NCBI GenBank assembly: GCA_934045075.1
Contig: OW203727.1
Span: 24,503,311 to 24,567,310, forward strand
DNA: 64,000 bases
Origin: Yponomeuta sedellus
Taxonomy: Eukaryota; Arthropoda; Insecta; Lepidoptera; Yponomeutidae
Direction: 5' to 3'
Positions 1 through 10,092 of this stretch are shown here, one piece after another. A program made the position numbers and the translations under genes. A model generated the notes under the pieces. The model ran no database searches, was not told the DNA's origin, and saw nothing but the letters and a program-made list of their open reading frames with translations. Within the stretch, counting starts at the first letter, position 1. Every line of letters begins with the position of its first letter.

Positions 1-63
1 AACACCTTCCAGAGTTAAGCAAGTCTATTTACTCAATTTCTAATTTTGCAATCTTTGCGATTT

Positions 64-161
64 AAGGTTGCCTGGAAAAAATTGCTTTCAGCAATAAGGC
101 CGCCAATTGTACCTCTTCTTTCGTAACTGTTGTCTCTGTAATTATTTTCTGGTGTGTACAA
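64..161 (+). repeat. LINE-C 3' end fragment
   Basis: The block resembles the 3' ends at 2341, 40393 and 47447 on this strand and at 10854 and 23910 on the other. Shared words are AATTGCTTT.AGCAATAAGGC and CGCCAATTGTAC. It is non-coding and is read as the 3' untranslated end of a non-LTR element, because several copies finish in a short simple repeat such as TTATCTTATC. Confidence 0.6.
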
Positions 162-404
162 GTACGAGTATTCATCCTACGACAGAGTGAAATCCACTGC
201 ACATCAATCTTTACACTAGCGTTCTTCCAGCGAAAGAATGAACTTTTTCGATAATTCACCCACCTCTTGCGCTTTTTTATTGTTGAATTTATTTTTCCTT
301 GCCTTGAATTTACTGGCAGGAAATAAGCTGCCAGAAATTTAAAATCAAACATCATGTATTTTATTTTTCTTTTTGCCTCTTTTTCCGTTAACACTTTTTT
401 CACA

Positions 405-500
405 AAACACCTGGCCAGCGGCGGCGGCGGGCGGGGCGGACGGCTGCCACCTGACAGGTGACAGATTGAGGCGGCGGGCGCCCGCGGACGCCTATTGTTT
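405..500. other. short CpG-rich block
   Basis: About 90 bases are very rich in G, C and CpG inside AT-rich surroundings, with GGCGG repeats and CACCTGACAGGTG, a near-palindrome holding an E-box. It could be a promoter-like island or a piece of GC-rich repeat. No TATA box, start site or open exon could be tied to it. Confidence 0.25.
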
Positions 501-937
501 TCGCACACCTTTTCACGTTTTTCCACCGACGCTTATTTTCATCCGAACCGTTGAAATTGCGCCGCTTTTTTTTCGTACAAACGGTTTTTTGAGTGCCTTT
601 GTTTTGTTCCTAAGGGTGGCCGCATGCATACGTTTTCCGTATTCAGGCACTCGAATGCTTCAAATTTATAAAAAATGCATTTACTAAATTAGTTATTAGT
701 ATTTTCTAAAAAATTTCGCACTTGCAACATTTGACAAAACGAATATGGAAAGCGAATGCGAAAAACGTAGTGTGCGGCCTTAATAAACGTAAGTACTTAA
801 AAAAATTACAGATTGAACTAAACCTGTTTTAAAAGTCTTAGAACAAAAGTGAAATTAAAGAACAAGCACCACAACTGACGTATTAAAAAATTGGGCATTT
901 TAATATTTTCATGCTAATGATTATTGATAAAGTGAAA

Positions 938-1008
938 GATCTGTCAGAATCCTGTTAAATGGTGGACCCTATATCTCTGCCTATTCTTCCGGGATACAGG
1001 CGTAAATT
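938..1008 (+). repeat. LINE-A 3' end fragment
   Basis: GATCTGTCAG, TCTCTGCCTA and GGGATACAGGCGT match the end of LINE-A as seen at 28.5, 33.7, 39.3, 46.8 and 50.3 kb. Only the last codons and the start of the 3' end survive. Confidence 0.5.
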
Positions 1009-1489
1009 TATACTTTGAAGGATATCGTTATAACAAGTTATGCTTGTTATATATAACGATATAGAGTTACTACTACAGTGGACCAAAGAAGCAACCAGAA
1101 GAAACGCCCAAGTGTCCACCGACCGTCACAGCAGAGATTAGCCCAGCGGCCACATAACTTAGCAAATAGCCGCCCGCTCCCAGCCCAGCTGGAGATCAAA
1201 GTTAGCCAGATCTCCCTTCGCCGCTGGCAAATTAATAACCCTTTGAAGTCGGTGACAATTCGACAAACTTATTACCTAGACCGGCTTGCGGGCCGGTTAG
1301 ATAATTCGCTCTCAGTGACCGTTTATTTGTCCAATGACACCGGCGGATGCTGTGTTAGTTATTTGGCTGAGAGTGAGGTGTCTTGGATAATTTGATTGGA
1401 AGAAGGCTGCACTCACACACATTTCTAAGAGACAAAACATAACACAAACACACACACGCCTGTATCCCAAAGGGAGAAAGCGGCAGCTT
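1009..1489. other. unassigned stretch with LINE-A trace
   Basis: A near-palindrome ATATCGTTATAACAAG/CTTGTTATATATAACGATAT lies at about 1021-1063. An open frame at 1078-1395 has no recognisable domain. At 1450-1485 a reversed scrap of the LINE-A end (CGCCTGTATCCC) is present. Nothing else was recognised. Confidence 0.4.
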
Positions 1490-1834
1490 GCGTTGCAAGA
1501 AGGTTAGGCCATACTCCACCACGGGGCCAGACCGGGTTGGTGGACGATTGGAAGACAGTGGCGAGCCTTACTGTCAGAAGTTATCAAGCCGCCCGTAAGG
1601 CCTCCGACAAGGATTAACGACTGCCTTTAAATCCGGCACGTTGGTGTCGCCATGTCGCCAGAAAACACGAAAAGCCGTTGGGCTTTTCGTGTTTTCTGAA
1701 TTCTAGAAGCGCGCATAAAAATGGCACTAGCGGTAGTCACGGGACGATCCCCCATCCTGCACCTGACCGCGCCTGTTGTTGCTTAACTCAAGTGATTGGT
1801 TCCTCACTCGGTTTGACTAGGCCATGAGCGCTTC
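1490..1834 (-). repeat. S2 (5S-like SINE), nearly full length
   Basis: The antisense copy reads from the 3' part (AGGTTAGGCCATACTCCACC) on the left to the head (CTTAACTCAAGTGATTGG, CTAGGCCATGAGCGCTT) on the right. The 5S-like boxes are present on the minus strand: a TTAAGCA core, GGCGCGGTCAGGTG, and GGATGGG followed by a diverged GATCG. The middle is disturbed by a perfect 18 bp hairpin at 1659-1698 that other copies lack. Confidence 0.7.
1659..1698. repeat. perfect 18-bp hairpin
   Basis: CAGAAAACACGAAAAGCC, the spacer GTTG, then its exact reverse complement. It sits inside an S2 copy where other copies read straight through, so it is a local inverted duplication. Confidence 0.85.
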
Positions 1835-2340
1835 CAAGTAAAGGTTAAGGGCCAGTTACCTGTGCGTCCGTCTATTCTTGTCTATCTATTGCTAGCTCCC
1901 GCACAAATAATAAATGAGCCGAAACAAAGACGCTTTGATCTCCAGACACGGGCCAGACTACAGAGGCCACTTTGTGGACCAGGTGGCTAGCATGATCTTT
2001 ATATCGACCTCGATACAAAGCAGATTCAGGCATTTCTTTCATCGTCGGGAGTGTGTTTCTCACAATTGGTGTGTCATATAATGATTATAGGAGTTTTATC
2101 TGTCTCTGCAAGTTTATTTGTGCATTTCTTTTTTTTTTTTTCATTTTGTCTTTTCCATATGTCTCCATACAAAATCATCCTATTGTTATACTGCAGATTA
2201 TTTAACGTATTTATCTATGTTTATCACAACCATATTATGTAACGGTTTATGTACGTATATTGTTCTTTATATAAGTAGTATATTAATGTATTCATATGTG
2301 CATCGACTACCCGTTTCTTATTTCCTTCAGCAATTGTCCG
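1835..2340. other. unassigned AT-rich stretch
   Basis: There are short open frames on both strands, including a low-complexity Phe-rich frame over a T run near 2130. None has a recognisable domain or a family copy elsewhere in the window. Confidence 0.4.
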
Positions 2341-2458
2341 TAAGGTTGTCTGGAAGAAATTGCTTTAAGCAATAAGGCCGCCAATTGTACTCTGTATCTT
2401 CACATGTTGTATGTGCTCTGGTGTACAATAAACAATATTGTTATCTTATCTTATTGTT
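2341..2458 (+). repeat. LINE-C 3' end, well preserved
   Basis: This is among the clearest copies of the 3' end: GGTTGTCTGGAAGAAATTGC, a short stem-loop AATTGCTTTAAGCAATAAGG, CGCCAATTGTACTCTGTATC, TGCTCTGGTGTACAATAAA, then (TTATC)n. The AATAAA-like word and the simple tail fit a non-LTR 3' end. Confidence 0.65.
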
Positions 2459-2486
2459 TATATAAATTAACGAATAGGAAGACTAG

Positions 2487-2752
2487 TTGGGGCACGGGGG
2501 CCAAGTCCGGGTTGGTGGAGGATTGTAAGACAGTGGCGGGCCTTACTGTCAGTAGTTATCAAACCGCCCACAAGGCCTCTGACATGGCTTAACGACTGCC
2601 ATTTCATGAGAGCCGGCACCAACGGCTTAACGTGCCTTGCGAAGCATGGAAAAACATCACTGGCTGTAGTCACTGGACGGTCACTCATCCTGCACCTAAT
2701 CGCGCCATTGATTCCAATCACTTGGTTCTACTAGGCCACAGGCGCTTTATAG
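2487..2752 (-). repeat. S2 (5S-like SINE)
   Basis: The antisense copy lacks the extreme 3' end. Blocks in order are CCAAGTCCGGGTTGGTGGAG, GACAGTGGCGGGCCTTACTG, CATGGCTTAACGACTGCCAT and the head ATTCCAATCACTTGG. The box-A-like segment (TTAAGCA) is deleted in this copy. Confidence 0.75.
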
Positions 2753-2755
2753 CAT

Positions 2756-2968
2756 CGTGACATAATATAACATAAAATTTACACACAGGCACATACATTG
2801 CTTCTGGCCCCACACTAGGATACCCTGTGTCGTGACCAGAAACAACGACATCACAAACATGTAAACATCCACGACCTGGAGTTTTTTTTGTCCCCAGCTG
2901 GGGTTCGAACCCAGAACCTCTTGCATGGTAGGCAGATGCGCTACCGCCGGGCCACAGAGGCCGTGACA
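2756..2968 (-). repeat. S3 tRNA-headed SINE with target duplication
   Basis: On the minus strand the head reads as a tRNA with a glycine-like anticodon loop CTACCAT and a clear B box GGTTCGAACCC. The S3 body follows (ATGTTTGTGATGTC, GGGTATCCTAGTGTGGG). CGTGACA is repeated on both sides (2756-2762 and 2962-2968), giving a 7 bp target duplication. The intact A and B boxes are the parts RNA polymerase III would use. Confidence 0.75.
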
Positions 2969-3356
2969 ATCTAAACATGTAAAATTTTGCCACAATAAAA
3001 ATATGGTCAGATAATCTATGTCGCGAACAAGCTTAACTGCGTGAGATCTTCCTCGGTCAAGATAAACTGGTCAGATGGGGCCGGGGCGAAGTTTTCGCGC
3101 AAATCCAAAATTATCATGCACGGGATCTATGAAATGTGAAAACCGGAAATTGGGTCAGAGACACCCACTTATCAGCCGGAAGTGGCTCGCCTGGGGCACG
3201 TATTTCCGGCCTGACACTCGCACACGGCGCACCTTACTCCGATTACGTTTTAGGCTTCTCCACCGTATCTCATTATTTATTAAAATTAAGACAGGCTTCC
3301 GTTTAGCCTTAGTCTTACCTGGATCTAGTTTTTTTTTAATAGTACTATGACAGAAA
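2969..3356. other. unassigned stretch
   Basis: There is a mildly GC-rich segment at 3070-3230 with short open frames. No domain or repeat copy was recognised. Confidence 0.4.
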
Positions 3357-3460
3357 TACCAATCCGGACTTGGCCCCAGTGGTGGAGTACGGCCTAACCT
3401 TCCTGCAATGCAGGAAGAGACCCGTGCCCCAACAATGGAGACATGCAAGGGTTGATATCG
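3357..3460 (+). repeat. S2 3' end
   Basis: This is only the 3' portion: CCGGACTTGGCCCCAGTGG, GAAGAGACCCGTGCCCCA, and the terminal AAGGGTTGATATCG. It is a 5'-truncated sense copy, as expected for incomplete reverse transcription. Confidence 0.75.
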
Positions 3461-3549
3461 TATATCGTTGATGACAGAATAACGGAGCCGTAGAACGCCA
3501 GCTTCTATGTACCAATAATTATTTTTTATTTTACATTTTCAAAATTATA

Positions 3550-3723
3550 GTAGCAATAACACACGTTAAGTCTAAAGGAAGACATGGTGAGGAAACCTGA
3601 GTGTCCGAGATGTTCAAAATCATCGGCGCTTAAAGTTGCCAATCAAGCTGAGCACCCGTTTTAATTAAGCCCATATTCTCTCTATTGCAGAGCTTTCTCT
3701 TGCGCCCTGCAGTAAAACGTTTA
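3550..3723 (+). repeat. S4 SINE body
   Basis: The block order GACATGGTGAGGAAACCTGA, GGCGCTTAAAGTTGCCAATC, AAGCCCATATTCTCTC, GCGCCCTGCAGTAAAACGTT matches S4 copies at 22.6, 32.8, 35.0 and 55.5 kb. The tRNA-like head is not clear here. Confidence 0.6.
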
Positions 3724-4440
3724 GAAGCTTACATAAAAAATATAATTTTAGATTTAATTGCTTTTGACTGTTTAAAAAATGAAATGATTTCATGCAATAA
3801 TTAAATTTTAGTCAGATTCGTAAAAAGAAATCACTTATTCTAATTCCTAATATTTGCATGCATGCATATTTGCATAAGAAAAATATTTTGCACACACTAC
3901 TTATTTATAACATCCAAAATGGACTAAATTTAACGCAAATAAAAGTCTCTGATGTATGTCATAAAATCTCGTGTCACAGTGTTTTTTATCAAACTGCTCA
4001 GAAACGACTCTATCGATTTATGAGTGTTTTTGTGTACTCTATAATTGAAATCTTCAATAGGCAATGAGAAGTCCAGACAGCCTCTGGGAAGGATGCATAT
4101 AATATATGAAATGAAATGAAACGTTTTTATTTCAGACCGAGATCCATACACATTCACACAGATAATTAAGACACAGAAATAACACATGTCACAGATTGAT
4201 ACACAAACTTCAAATATTAAAAAGTCAATTACATTTAACGTTATCAATAATAACAATGTCAATTAATAAGAAATAATTATATTTAAATTCATCTGATAGG
4301 TATATTAAAATAAAATTTTGTGCGATTTGAGTAAATATAGAAATATGAAATTTTATAAAATATTGAAATTAATTCGTTAGTACAACAAAGTCCTTACGTC
4401 GTTTAGTCCTTATTAGTAGAAAAAAATTACAACGTATGAA
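3724..4440. other. AT-rich stretch with LINE-D tail
   Basis: It is mostly AT-rich with no recognisable coding. A reversed (ATTTC)n tail, ATGAAATGAAATGAAACG at about 4097-4136, is the end of a minus-strand LINE-D relic. Confidence 0.4.
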
Positions 4441-5061
4441 ACAACCGCCACCGACAGACTCTAGCCTGCGAGATGCAGCTTAACCCAGTGCGCCAGGATA
4501 GGATTATCGATCTTGTCGGCAATGATCTTGAGAAGGATATGCACTGCCGCGAACCCTAAACAAAAGGGATGCCGCTCTCTTTCCCATTATCGCGTGGAAG
4601 CCGTCCGTGTGTGTCTCAGCGAACATCCTCGAGGCGCTACAGTATCGCGGCAGTCCCAATAGCATCCTGTAGCAATTATTGTATTGAACACGGAGGGCAT
4701 TGTACGCTCGCAACGAGAAGCTGACCCACAGACTGCACGTGTAAAATTATTAGCAAAATGCTTTGAATAAGGTTACTTTGACACTCCCAGTGCATCGCGC
4801 AAATCTGCGGGCCAACATGTTGCACCTTACGGCCAGGGCCCTCCGCTCTCTCTCAATATCCAGATCGTCTGACAGGTCCTCCACAATCCAGTGACCCAGA
4901 TACTTAAACTGCTTAACTCGCGCCAGCGGAGAGCGCATAGACTCAACAGACAATATAGACTCTCTGTGGACATGCATGATGGAAAACGTGCTGGGCGATC
5001 CATGCAATGGAAGTATGGCGCATGTACAATGCGTAACAACAATATCATAAACAGCGCCCAT
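4441..5061 (-). pseudogene. non-LTR reverse transcriptase C-terminus, broken
   Basis: On the minus strand two blocks lie in one frame. The first, upstream block (5061 down to 4750) contains QFKYLGHWIVEDLSDD, IERERRALAVRCNMLARRFA and LFKAFC. The second contains FYTCSLWVSFSLRAYNALRV, QYNNCYRMLLGLPRYCSASR and FAETHTD. They are separated by two adjacent stop codons (TAATAA) where relatives read through. This is the typical region after the catalytic domain of a retrotransposon polymerase. The catalytic part is absent, so this is a 5'-truncated, inactive relic. The family is very common in moth genomes; the exact clade is not certain. Confidence 0.75.
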
Positions 5062-7228
5062 TAATTATCTTCACGCGGCGCGTGCGCTGGGTGGGCAGAC
5101 ATCAAGGCGTGCTTTATAGCGCGTGCTGCACTTTAGTGCTAGCCCGAATACCGTGCGGTCTGCCCCCGCACCCGGAACTAGCGTGAATATAGGGTTTACG
5201 ACGCTCTGTCTGTCTTAGGTATTTATTGTACCTTGTTAAGTGGTGCTTTGGCGGTATAAATCTTCGCTTAGGAATGCTGGCAACAATGCAGTGCTTGGAA
5301 ATAGACCACTTTACTACTGCCGTTATGATGCAGTGCCTACAGGCCAGCCAGAGCCTCTAAGCAAAACACACTCGAGCCAAAGTGTTCGAGTCTAATGCGG
5401 CTGGAATAACACACCTATTAGTGTAGCGTCTCCACAATGTAGACGCAACAATTCGTCAGAGCGTTTAGCGTTTAGGATCTTCGCGAACAATTTAGCGACG
5501 CGACTCAGCCGTACATCATACGGGACGACTGACAGGGCACGCCTGCTGCAGACCACAGTCTCTACTAGACCAGAATAGACAGCTAATTGTCTGCTTCGCC
5601 CATAAAGTGGGCCAGTTCTTTGCACTCGTAACCGTCACGTAACGTGGAGTCAATCGCATGGAAACTAATAAGCTCTTACTTAGTAAAAGGATGTGTAATT
5701 ATCTAGACAAATATAGGTCTTTCTCCATACTACAACAGGAAAGGAACGAAGTCTGCTCTAGTCTCAAAACGTCCCATGTCTGCCGCGACTGGTCGCGGTA
5801 ACAAATGCATTGTTTAGTACAGAGATTGTGTGTTTGTTTTTGCGGGACTTTCGCCGACGATAGACGCGGAAACTTAATATGAAACGTACAGTAAGTCTAT
5901 TTGGTACAGTAAAGTATATACCACAGTATTCGACTCTATTTCGTCGATAACAGAGTCGAGTACTATGGTCTCTGATATTGTGACAAGAGGTGGTCCTATG
6001 AGAGAGAGAGCGGACTTTCTACACTTCCTCTTGTGTGCGCAAGGTAAGTCGCGCCGATGCACTAAATATAATGTCGCGCTCATAAATCACACGGCAAATA
6101 TATGGCCGCGTACGTGGAACCGGCCGCTCCTTTATGATCTCTCTTGAGTCGTAAAAGTACGTTTTTCAGTTCTCGAATAGTGGTACCTCAGACTGGATAC
6201 GTAAATCTTTCGGAAAGGTCATGCGTAAAGTTTATTTGCTCGATGTAAGGAGCCAAAACTTTGTCCTTGCCGCGAAGCTTTTGCTATGAAATGGGACGTT
6301 CAAGTGTTCCCGTGTCGAGTAAGGGGAGGTTTCCGCGCCAGGTCTTAAGTCTCTTGTGGGCGCATCTAGTTTTAATGGCATTTAGATTAGGTTTTTATTT
6401 ACCCACTCCGGAACCGACACGGATTAAGATGGTAATGAGACGAGGGCGCTTCCGCGGCTCCGTACTCCCCTACACATTTTACTAAATTAGTACTTGTGAA
6501 GTGCTTAGCCGTTTTCGGTTAGCGCTTGTAAAAATAGAACGTTTTTCCGTCGGCTCTTTTAGTTGCTAAGAACGCGGAGTGCCGTGCGCGTGAAATAAAT
6601 AGCGGCGGAATGTTGCGAGGTGCAATTAATTCGGCTTACGTCTTAAAAGTAGGTTGGTATAATCAACGATAACCTGTTATTGTTGGCAACAAACGAACGG
6701 CAATTCGTGGCGTTCAAAATGTAATAAATAAGAATGCGTTGTATAAAACAAACTTGGTGCAAATCCCCAAATCACAACAATCGGGCTGTTGCGGTGGATT
6801 TTCGGTTCTGAATGCGACACCTCGTATATCGCGCCGACGTACAGAGCTAACTAAACTGCTTCGGATTTCATCGCATTGTAACCTTTATGGCGACCACATA
6901 CGACTGGCCTCGGGCCACCTGTCGAGTGTACCGGCAGCGATCGAAGCACGGGGATTAAAATTATCAAAATAGAATCACAAGTTTCTTAGAATCATAACAA
7001 ATAAATTGTAACTACAGACGTTTTAATGTTGCATGTAAATGTTTCCTCCACTTACTTTTATTGCTTTTCGGACGTATCGCACCACGTGGAGTGCGCATAA
7101 AGAGAAAGGCCCGCTACCTCTGCACTATCAAGACATGACAGAAGATACGTTTCAAGATCCCCCACTGACGAAATGCTACTAGTATTTCTCAATGATTCGC
7201 GATACTTATACATAGTTATACATTAAAC
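5062..7228. other. about 2.2 kb of unassigned single-copy-looking sequence
   Basis: The GC content is more balanced than in the neighbours. Frames at 5392-5625 (minus), 5965-6147, 6261-6485 and 6739-6972 (plus) have no domain, no signal peptide and no partner exon. GCAAGGTAAGT near 6043 looks like a splice donor, but no matching acceptor or conserved reading frame was seen. This stretch is the best place in the window for a missed host exon or regulatory element. Confidence 0.35.
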
Positions 7229-7628
7229 GGGTATTTATTAGAAACCTATTTAGAGGCTAAAAATTCCACCCATGCCGGGATTCGAATCCGCGACCTCTGG
7301 CTATCCGTGCCAGCGCTCTTTCCAACTGAGCTAATGGGCGACTCACCGGCATCAGTGAAATTTCGAACCTCTTTACAATATTCTCTGTATTACGTACAGG
7401 CAGCGACATCTGGCTGTAGTAATTTGCATCACTTGCAGCCCCGAGTACCTACTTTGCAGTTAGGTTTTACATCGGAATGATATCGCTGTACCCACATGAT
7501 TATGTTATTATTTTTAATGCACTAACCCGTGCTAAGACAATTTAAAAACCCCTGTTGGGATTCGAACCCGTGACCTCCGGCTATCCGTGCCAGCGCTCTT
7601 TCCAACTGAGCTAATGGGTATTTATTAG
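7229..7628 (-). repeat. S1 dimer flanked by 13-bp duplication
   Basis: Two S1 units lie head to tail on the minus strand and share one pair of duplications, GGGTATTTATTAG at 7229-7241 and 7616-7628. The upstream unit (about 7507-7615) starts exactly at the tRNA-like acceptor and retains the full tail. The downstream unit (7242-7490) has the longer 5' body, a second cloverleaf and a tail cut inside AAATAGGTTT. The shared duplication shows the pair arrived as one insertion. Confidence 0.75.
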
Positions 7629-7974
7629 GTAAAACGTAAAACTTAGTCTACCCGAGACCACGGTAACGCTGCCAAAACGTCGGGAAATAAGGTAATACGT
7701 TTTATCTAATAAATAATCGCGATTAGACGTTTTAATATATAACTATGAAATGCTACTAGTGTGCATAATCTAGTAAATGAATTATTTGTTACCAACTACG
7801 CCTTTTTACACATTCTGTTTTCCTTTGATTTACTTTGGTTCAATCTTGAATGAAAGGTAGTATATGGTATGGCTGATGATGGTTTTAATCCATCTAAGAG
7901 CAGCTCTCTGATATACAGGCCTCTTACAGTCCCAAGCCGTTGCACGGATGCTCCAGCATAATATTATAAAACAA

Positions 7975-8375
7975 AGGACATAGAGTGGTCGGCAGATGCT
8001 TGATGCGGCAAGCTGAAGACAGGGCGCTATGGCGATCATTCTTCTTTTTCTTCTTCAGGCTATATTAGTCCATTGCTGGACATAGCCCTCCCCTAATGAG
8101 CGCCATAGCGCAAGGTTGTGCCATCATTGGGCTTAGTGCCCATAATCCCCACGCTAGGCTTGCGGGTTGGGGATCGCAGTTTGGTGGATTTGTACCGCAA
8201 GGGGCGCTGCTGCTCATCCTCCGGTTTGTGTCCCTTAGTCGCCTCTTACGACACCCGCGGGAAGAATTTGTGTTGGTTTTTTACTAGGCCGACACCACAC
8301 AGTTGGCGCTCTTTAAGGGAGGGCTATGTCCAGCAGTGGACTACATGATATAGCCTGAAAAGGAAAGGAAAGAAA
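7975..8375 (+). repeat. LINE-B 3' end, interrupted by S5
   Basis: Left part: CGGCAGATGCTTGATGCGGC and GACAGGGCGCTATGGCGATC, which at 9.95 kb encodes the end of a LINE-B protein. Right part: AGGGAGGGCTATGTCCAGCA and ATATAGCCTGAA. A minus-strand S5 copy sits between them. Confidence 0.7.
8041..8304 (-). repeat. S5 SINE nested in LINE-B
   Basis: The copy is flanked by GGCGATCATT (8031-8040) and GGCGCTCTTT (8305-8314), a diverged 10 bp duplication with 8 matches. On the minus strand it reads CCCGCGGGTGTCGTAAGAGG and GACTAAGGGACA, then GGGGATTATGGGCAC, and ends with GGGGAGGGCTATGTCCAGCA and a (GAA)n-like tail. That tail is the same as LINE-B's own 3' end. Confidence 0.75.
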
Positions 8376-8439
8376 GGACATAGAATGGTGGTAGTGGAAC
8401 CATTGAATTGAACCATTGAATTTCAATTCAATGGTGGAA

Positions 8440-8622
8440 CTGTAGAATACCGGCTCCTCAATCGGGAGGTGGTGGGTTCTAATCTAAAGTACAAATGAAT
8501 TTGTTTTCAAAGTTATGTACATTTGTGAAGTTAAAGTAGCAATGTCACTCAATAACTGTTAAGAAAAACATCGCGAGGAAAACTAGCGTCTAAAAAGGTT
8601 AACATACCTCAGCGCTTGCTAC
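8440..8622 (+). repeat. S4 SINE, 5' part
   Basis: A degraded tRNA-like head (GGTGGTGGGTTCTAATC resembles a B box) is followed by AGTTATGTACATTTG and AAAAACATCGCGAGGAAAAC. The 3' half is cut off near the S4 word CTCAGCGCTTG. Confidence 0.55.
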
Positions 8623-8659
8623 AAAAAATGGCCCAATTATGAGGTTAAGTGCGGAAATA

Positions 8660-8793
8660 TAGATCAAACTACCTAACAGAGAACATGGATTCGATTTCCC
8701 ATGAGGGTTCCCAACTGGCTTCGTACAATGACCTCAGTCCATGTTTGGCATACCAAGCCTTGTCACAACAGCACAAGGCATCTTAGTTTGTAT
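8660..8793 (+). repeat. S3 SINE fragment
   Basis: The B-box remnant GATTCGATTTCCCATGAGGG is followed by GCCTCAGT-like, CTTGTCACAACAGCACAAGG and ATCTTAGTTTGT, the order seen in S3 copies at 14.8, 29.6 and 46.9 kb. Confidence 0.55.
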
Positions 8794-9066
8794 TAAATTC
8801 TTTTTAATGCACTGACCCGTGCTAAGGACAATTTCAAAAACCTAGTTAGAGGCCAAAAATTCCACCCATGCCGGGACTCGAACCCGCGACCTCTGCCTAA
8901 CCGTGCCAGCGCTTCCCAACTGAGCTAATGGGCGACTTACCAACATTAGTGAAGTTTCGAACCTCTTTGCCATATTCTCTGTATTACGTACAGGCAGCAA
9001 CATCCAGCTGAAGTAATTTGCATCACTATGCCTCTAAATAGGTTTTTAAAATTATCCTAGTTTGTA
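8784..9066 (-). repeat. S1 with short inverted 5' end and 9-bp duplication
   Basis: TAGTTTGTA occurs at 8784-8792 and 9058-9066. Read on the minus strand, the insert begins with an inverted 28-base piece of its own tail (TTTTAAAAACCTATTTAGAG), then runs as a full-length S1 through the cloverleaf to the complete tail GCATTAAAAAG. The inverted piece starts at the same internal T5A4 stretch used in other copies. Confidence 0.8.
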
Positions 9067-9649
9067 ACCTAGGCAAGTGAATATGTCACGTGAAAGAAGT
9101 GACTAACTATTATGTTGGCTATCTTTGTAAAGGGACTTCTAAACAGGTAATATTTTTACTGCAATACGTGGCCGACAACTATTGGCGTCTTTTTCTAACA
9201 TGTGAGTAGGAGAAGGACATCAATAGTTGCCGGCCACGTATTGCAGTGAAAATATGGCCCGTTTAAGCAGGCTTTCTGCGTCCCACTGGTTTATGCCACC
9301 TCCGAGCCATCAGCGTAAAACTGATAAAATACGCGCGCACCTCCGCCGGGGCACGGTTATTTTAGACTGTAAATTAGACAGACTAAAAGAAAATAGTAGC
9401 GACAACGCCACTCAATGCAATTTATTGTCGTCCGTACATTAGCACTAATTGAATCCCGTACCATGCGCCCAGCGGTCGTCGATTGTTCGCTGACACCTAT
9501 TCTTGGGCTGGGTATGTAATGGTTCTGTGGTGCTTATTTTAAATGTAAATAGTTGGTGATACTTTAATTTTATAAAAATAAAAAAAAAAAAAATATTTTT
9601 TTTTAAATAACCATAAATTTGATAAAACTTAACTAACGGTATATCTAAC

Positions 9650-9850
9650 AGTATATAACACATATAGGCACATACATTGCTTCTGGCCCTACACTAGGAT
9701 ACCCAGTGTCGTGGGAACCAAAAACAGTGACATCACAAACATGTAAGCATGAAAGACCTGGGTTTTGTTTTGTCTCCAGCCGGGGTTCGAAGGCGGAACG
9801 TCTCGCATGGTAAGCAGATGAGCTTCCACTGCGCCATAGAGGTCGTCGTC
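9650..9850 (-). repeat. S3 SINE
   Basis: Close to the 2.8 kb copy: AGGCACATACATTGCTTCTG, ACACTAGGATACCCAGTGTC, CATCACAAACATGTAAGCAT and a tRNA-like head with GGTTCGAAGGC in place of a good B box. The preceding (A)n/(T)n block at 9560-9605 is simple sequence. Confidence 0.7.
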
Positions 9851-9924
9851 ATATACATAAAACAATCTATAAACGAAATAATATAAACTAACACTTAATC
9901 ATTCATATAAAGTAATTTCTGATG

Positions 9925-10092
9925 ACCGCGACTCGGTAAACGTAGTGTAGAACGCCCTCAGTCTAGGTGGGATGACGATCTGCGAAAAACTGCAGGCAGA
10001 TGCTGGATGCGGCAAGCGAAAGACAGGGCGCTATGGCGCTCATTAGGGGAGGGCTTTGTCCAGCAGTGGTCTAATATAGCCTGAAGAAGAAG
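9925..10092 (+). pseudogene. LINE-B C-terminal coding end
   Basis: The frame reads DDDLRKTAGRCWMRQAKDRA, then LWRSLGEGFVQQWSN and a stop. This matches the conserved ..AQDRALWRSLGEAYVQQW.. end of a widespread insect non-LTR polymerase. The non-coding tail is ATATAGCCTGAAGAAGAAGA. Upstream coding sequence is missing. Confidence 0.7.

Noticed and set aside
62..526. 154-residue minus-strand frame at the left edge
   Set aside because: It crosses a LINE-C tail and a CpG block and has no domain or exon signals.
2895..2961. A functional tRNA-Gly gene on the minus strand
   Set aside because: The arms are imperfect and S3 body follows directly; copies with the same body elsewhere show it is a SINE head.
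5965..6050. Exon ending at GCAAGGTAAGT
   Set aside because: No homology, no acceptor and no continuing frame could be shown.
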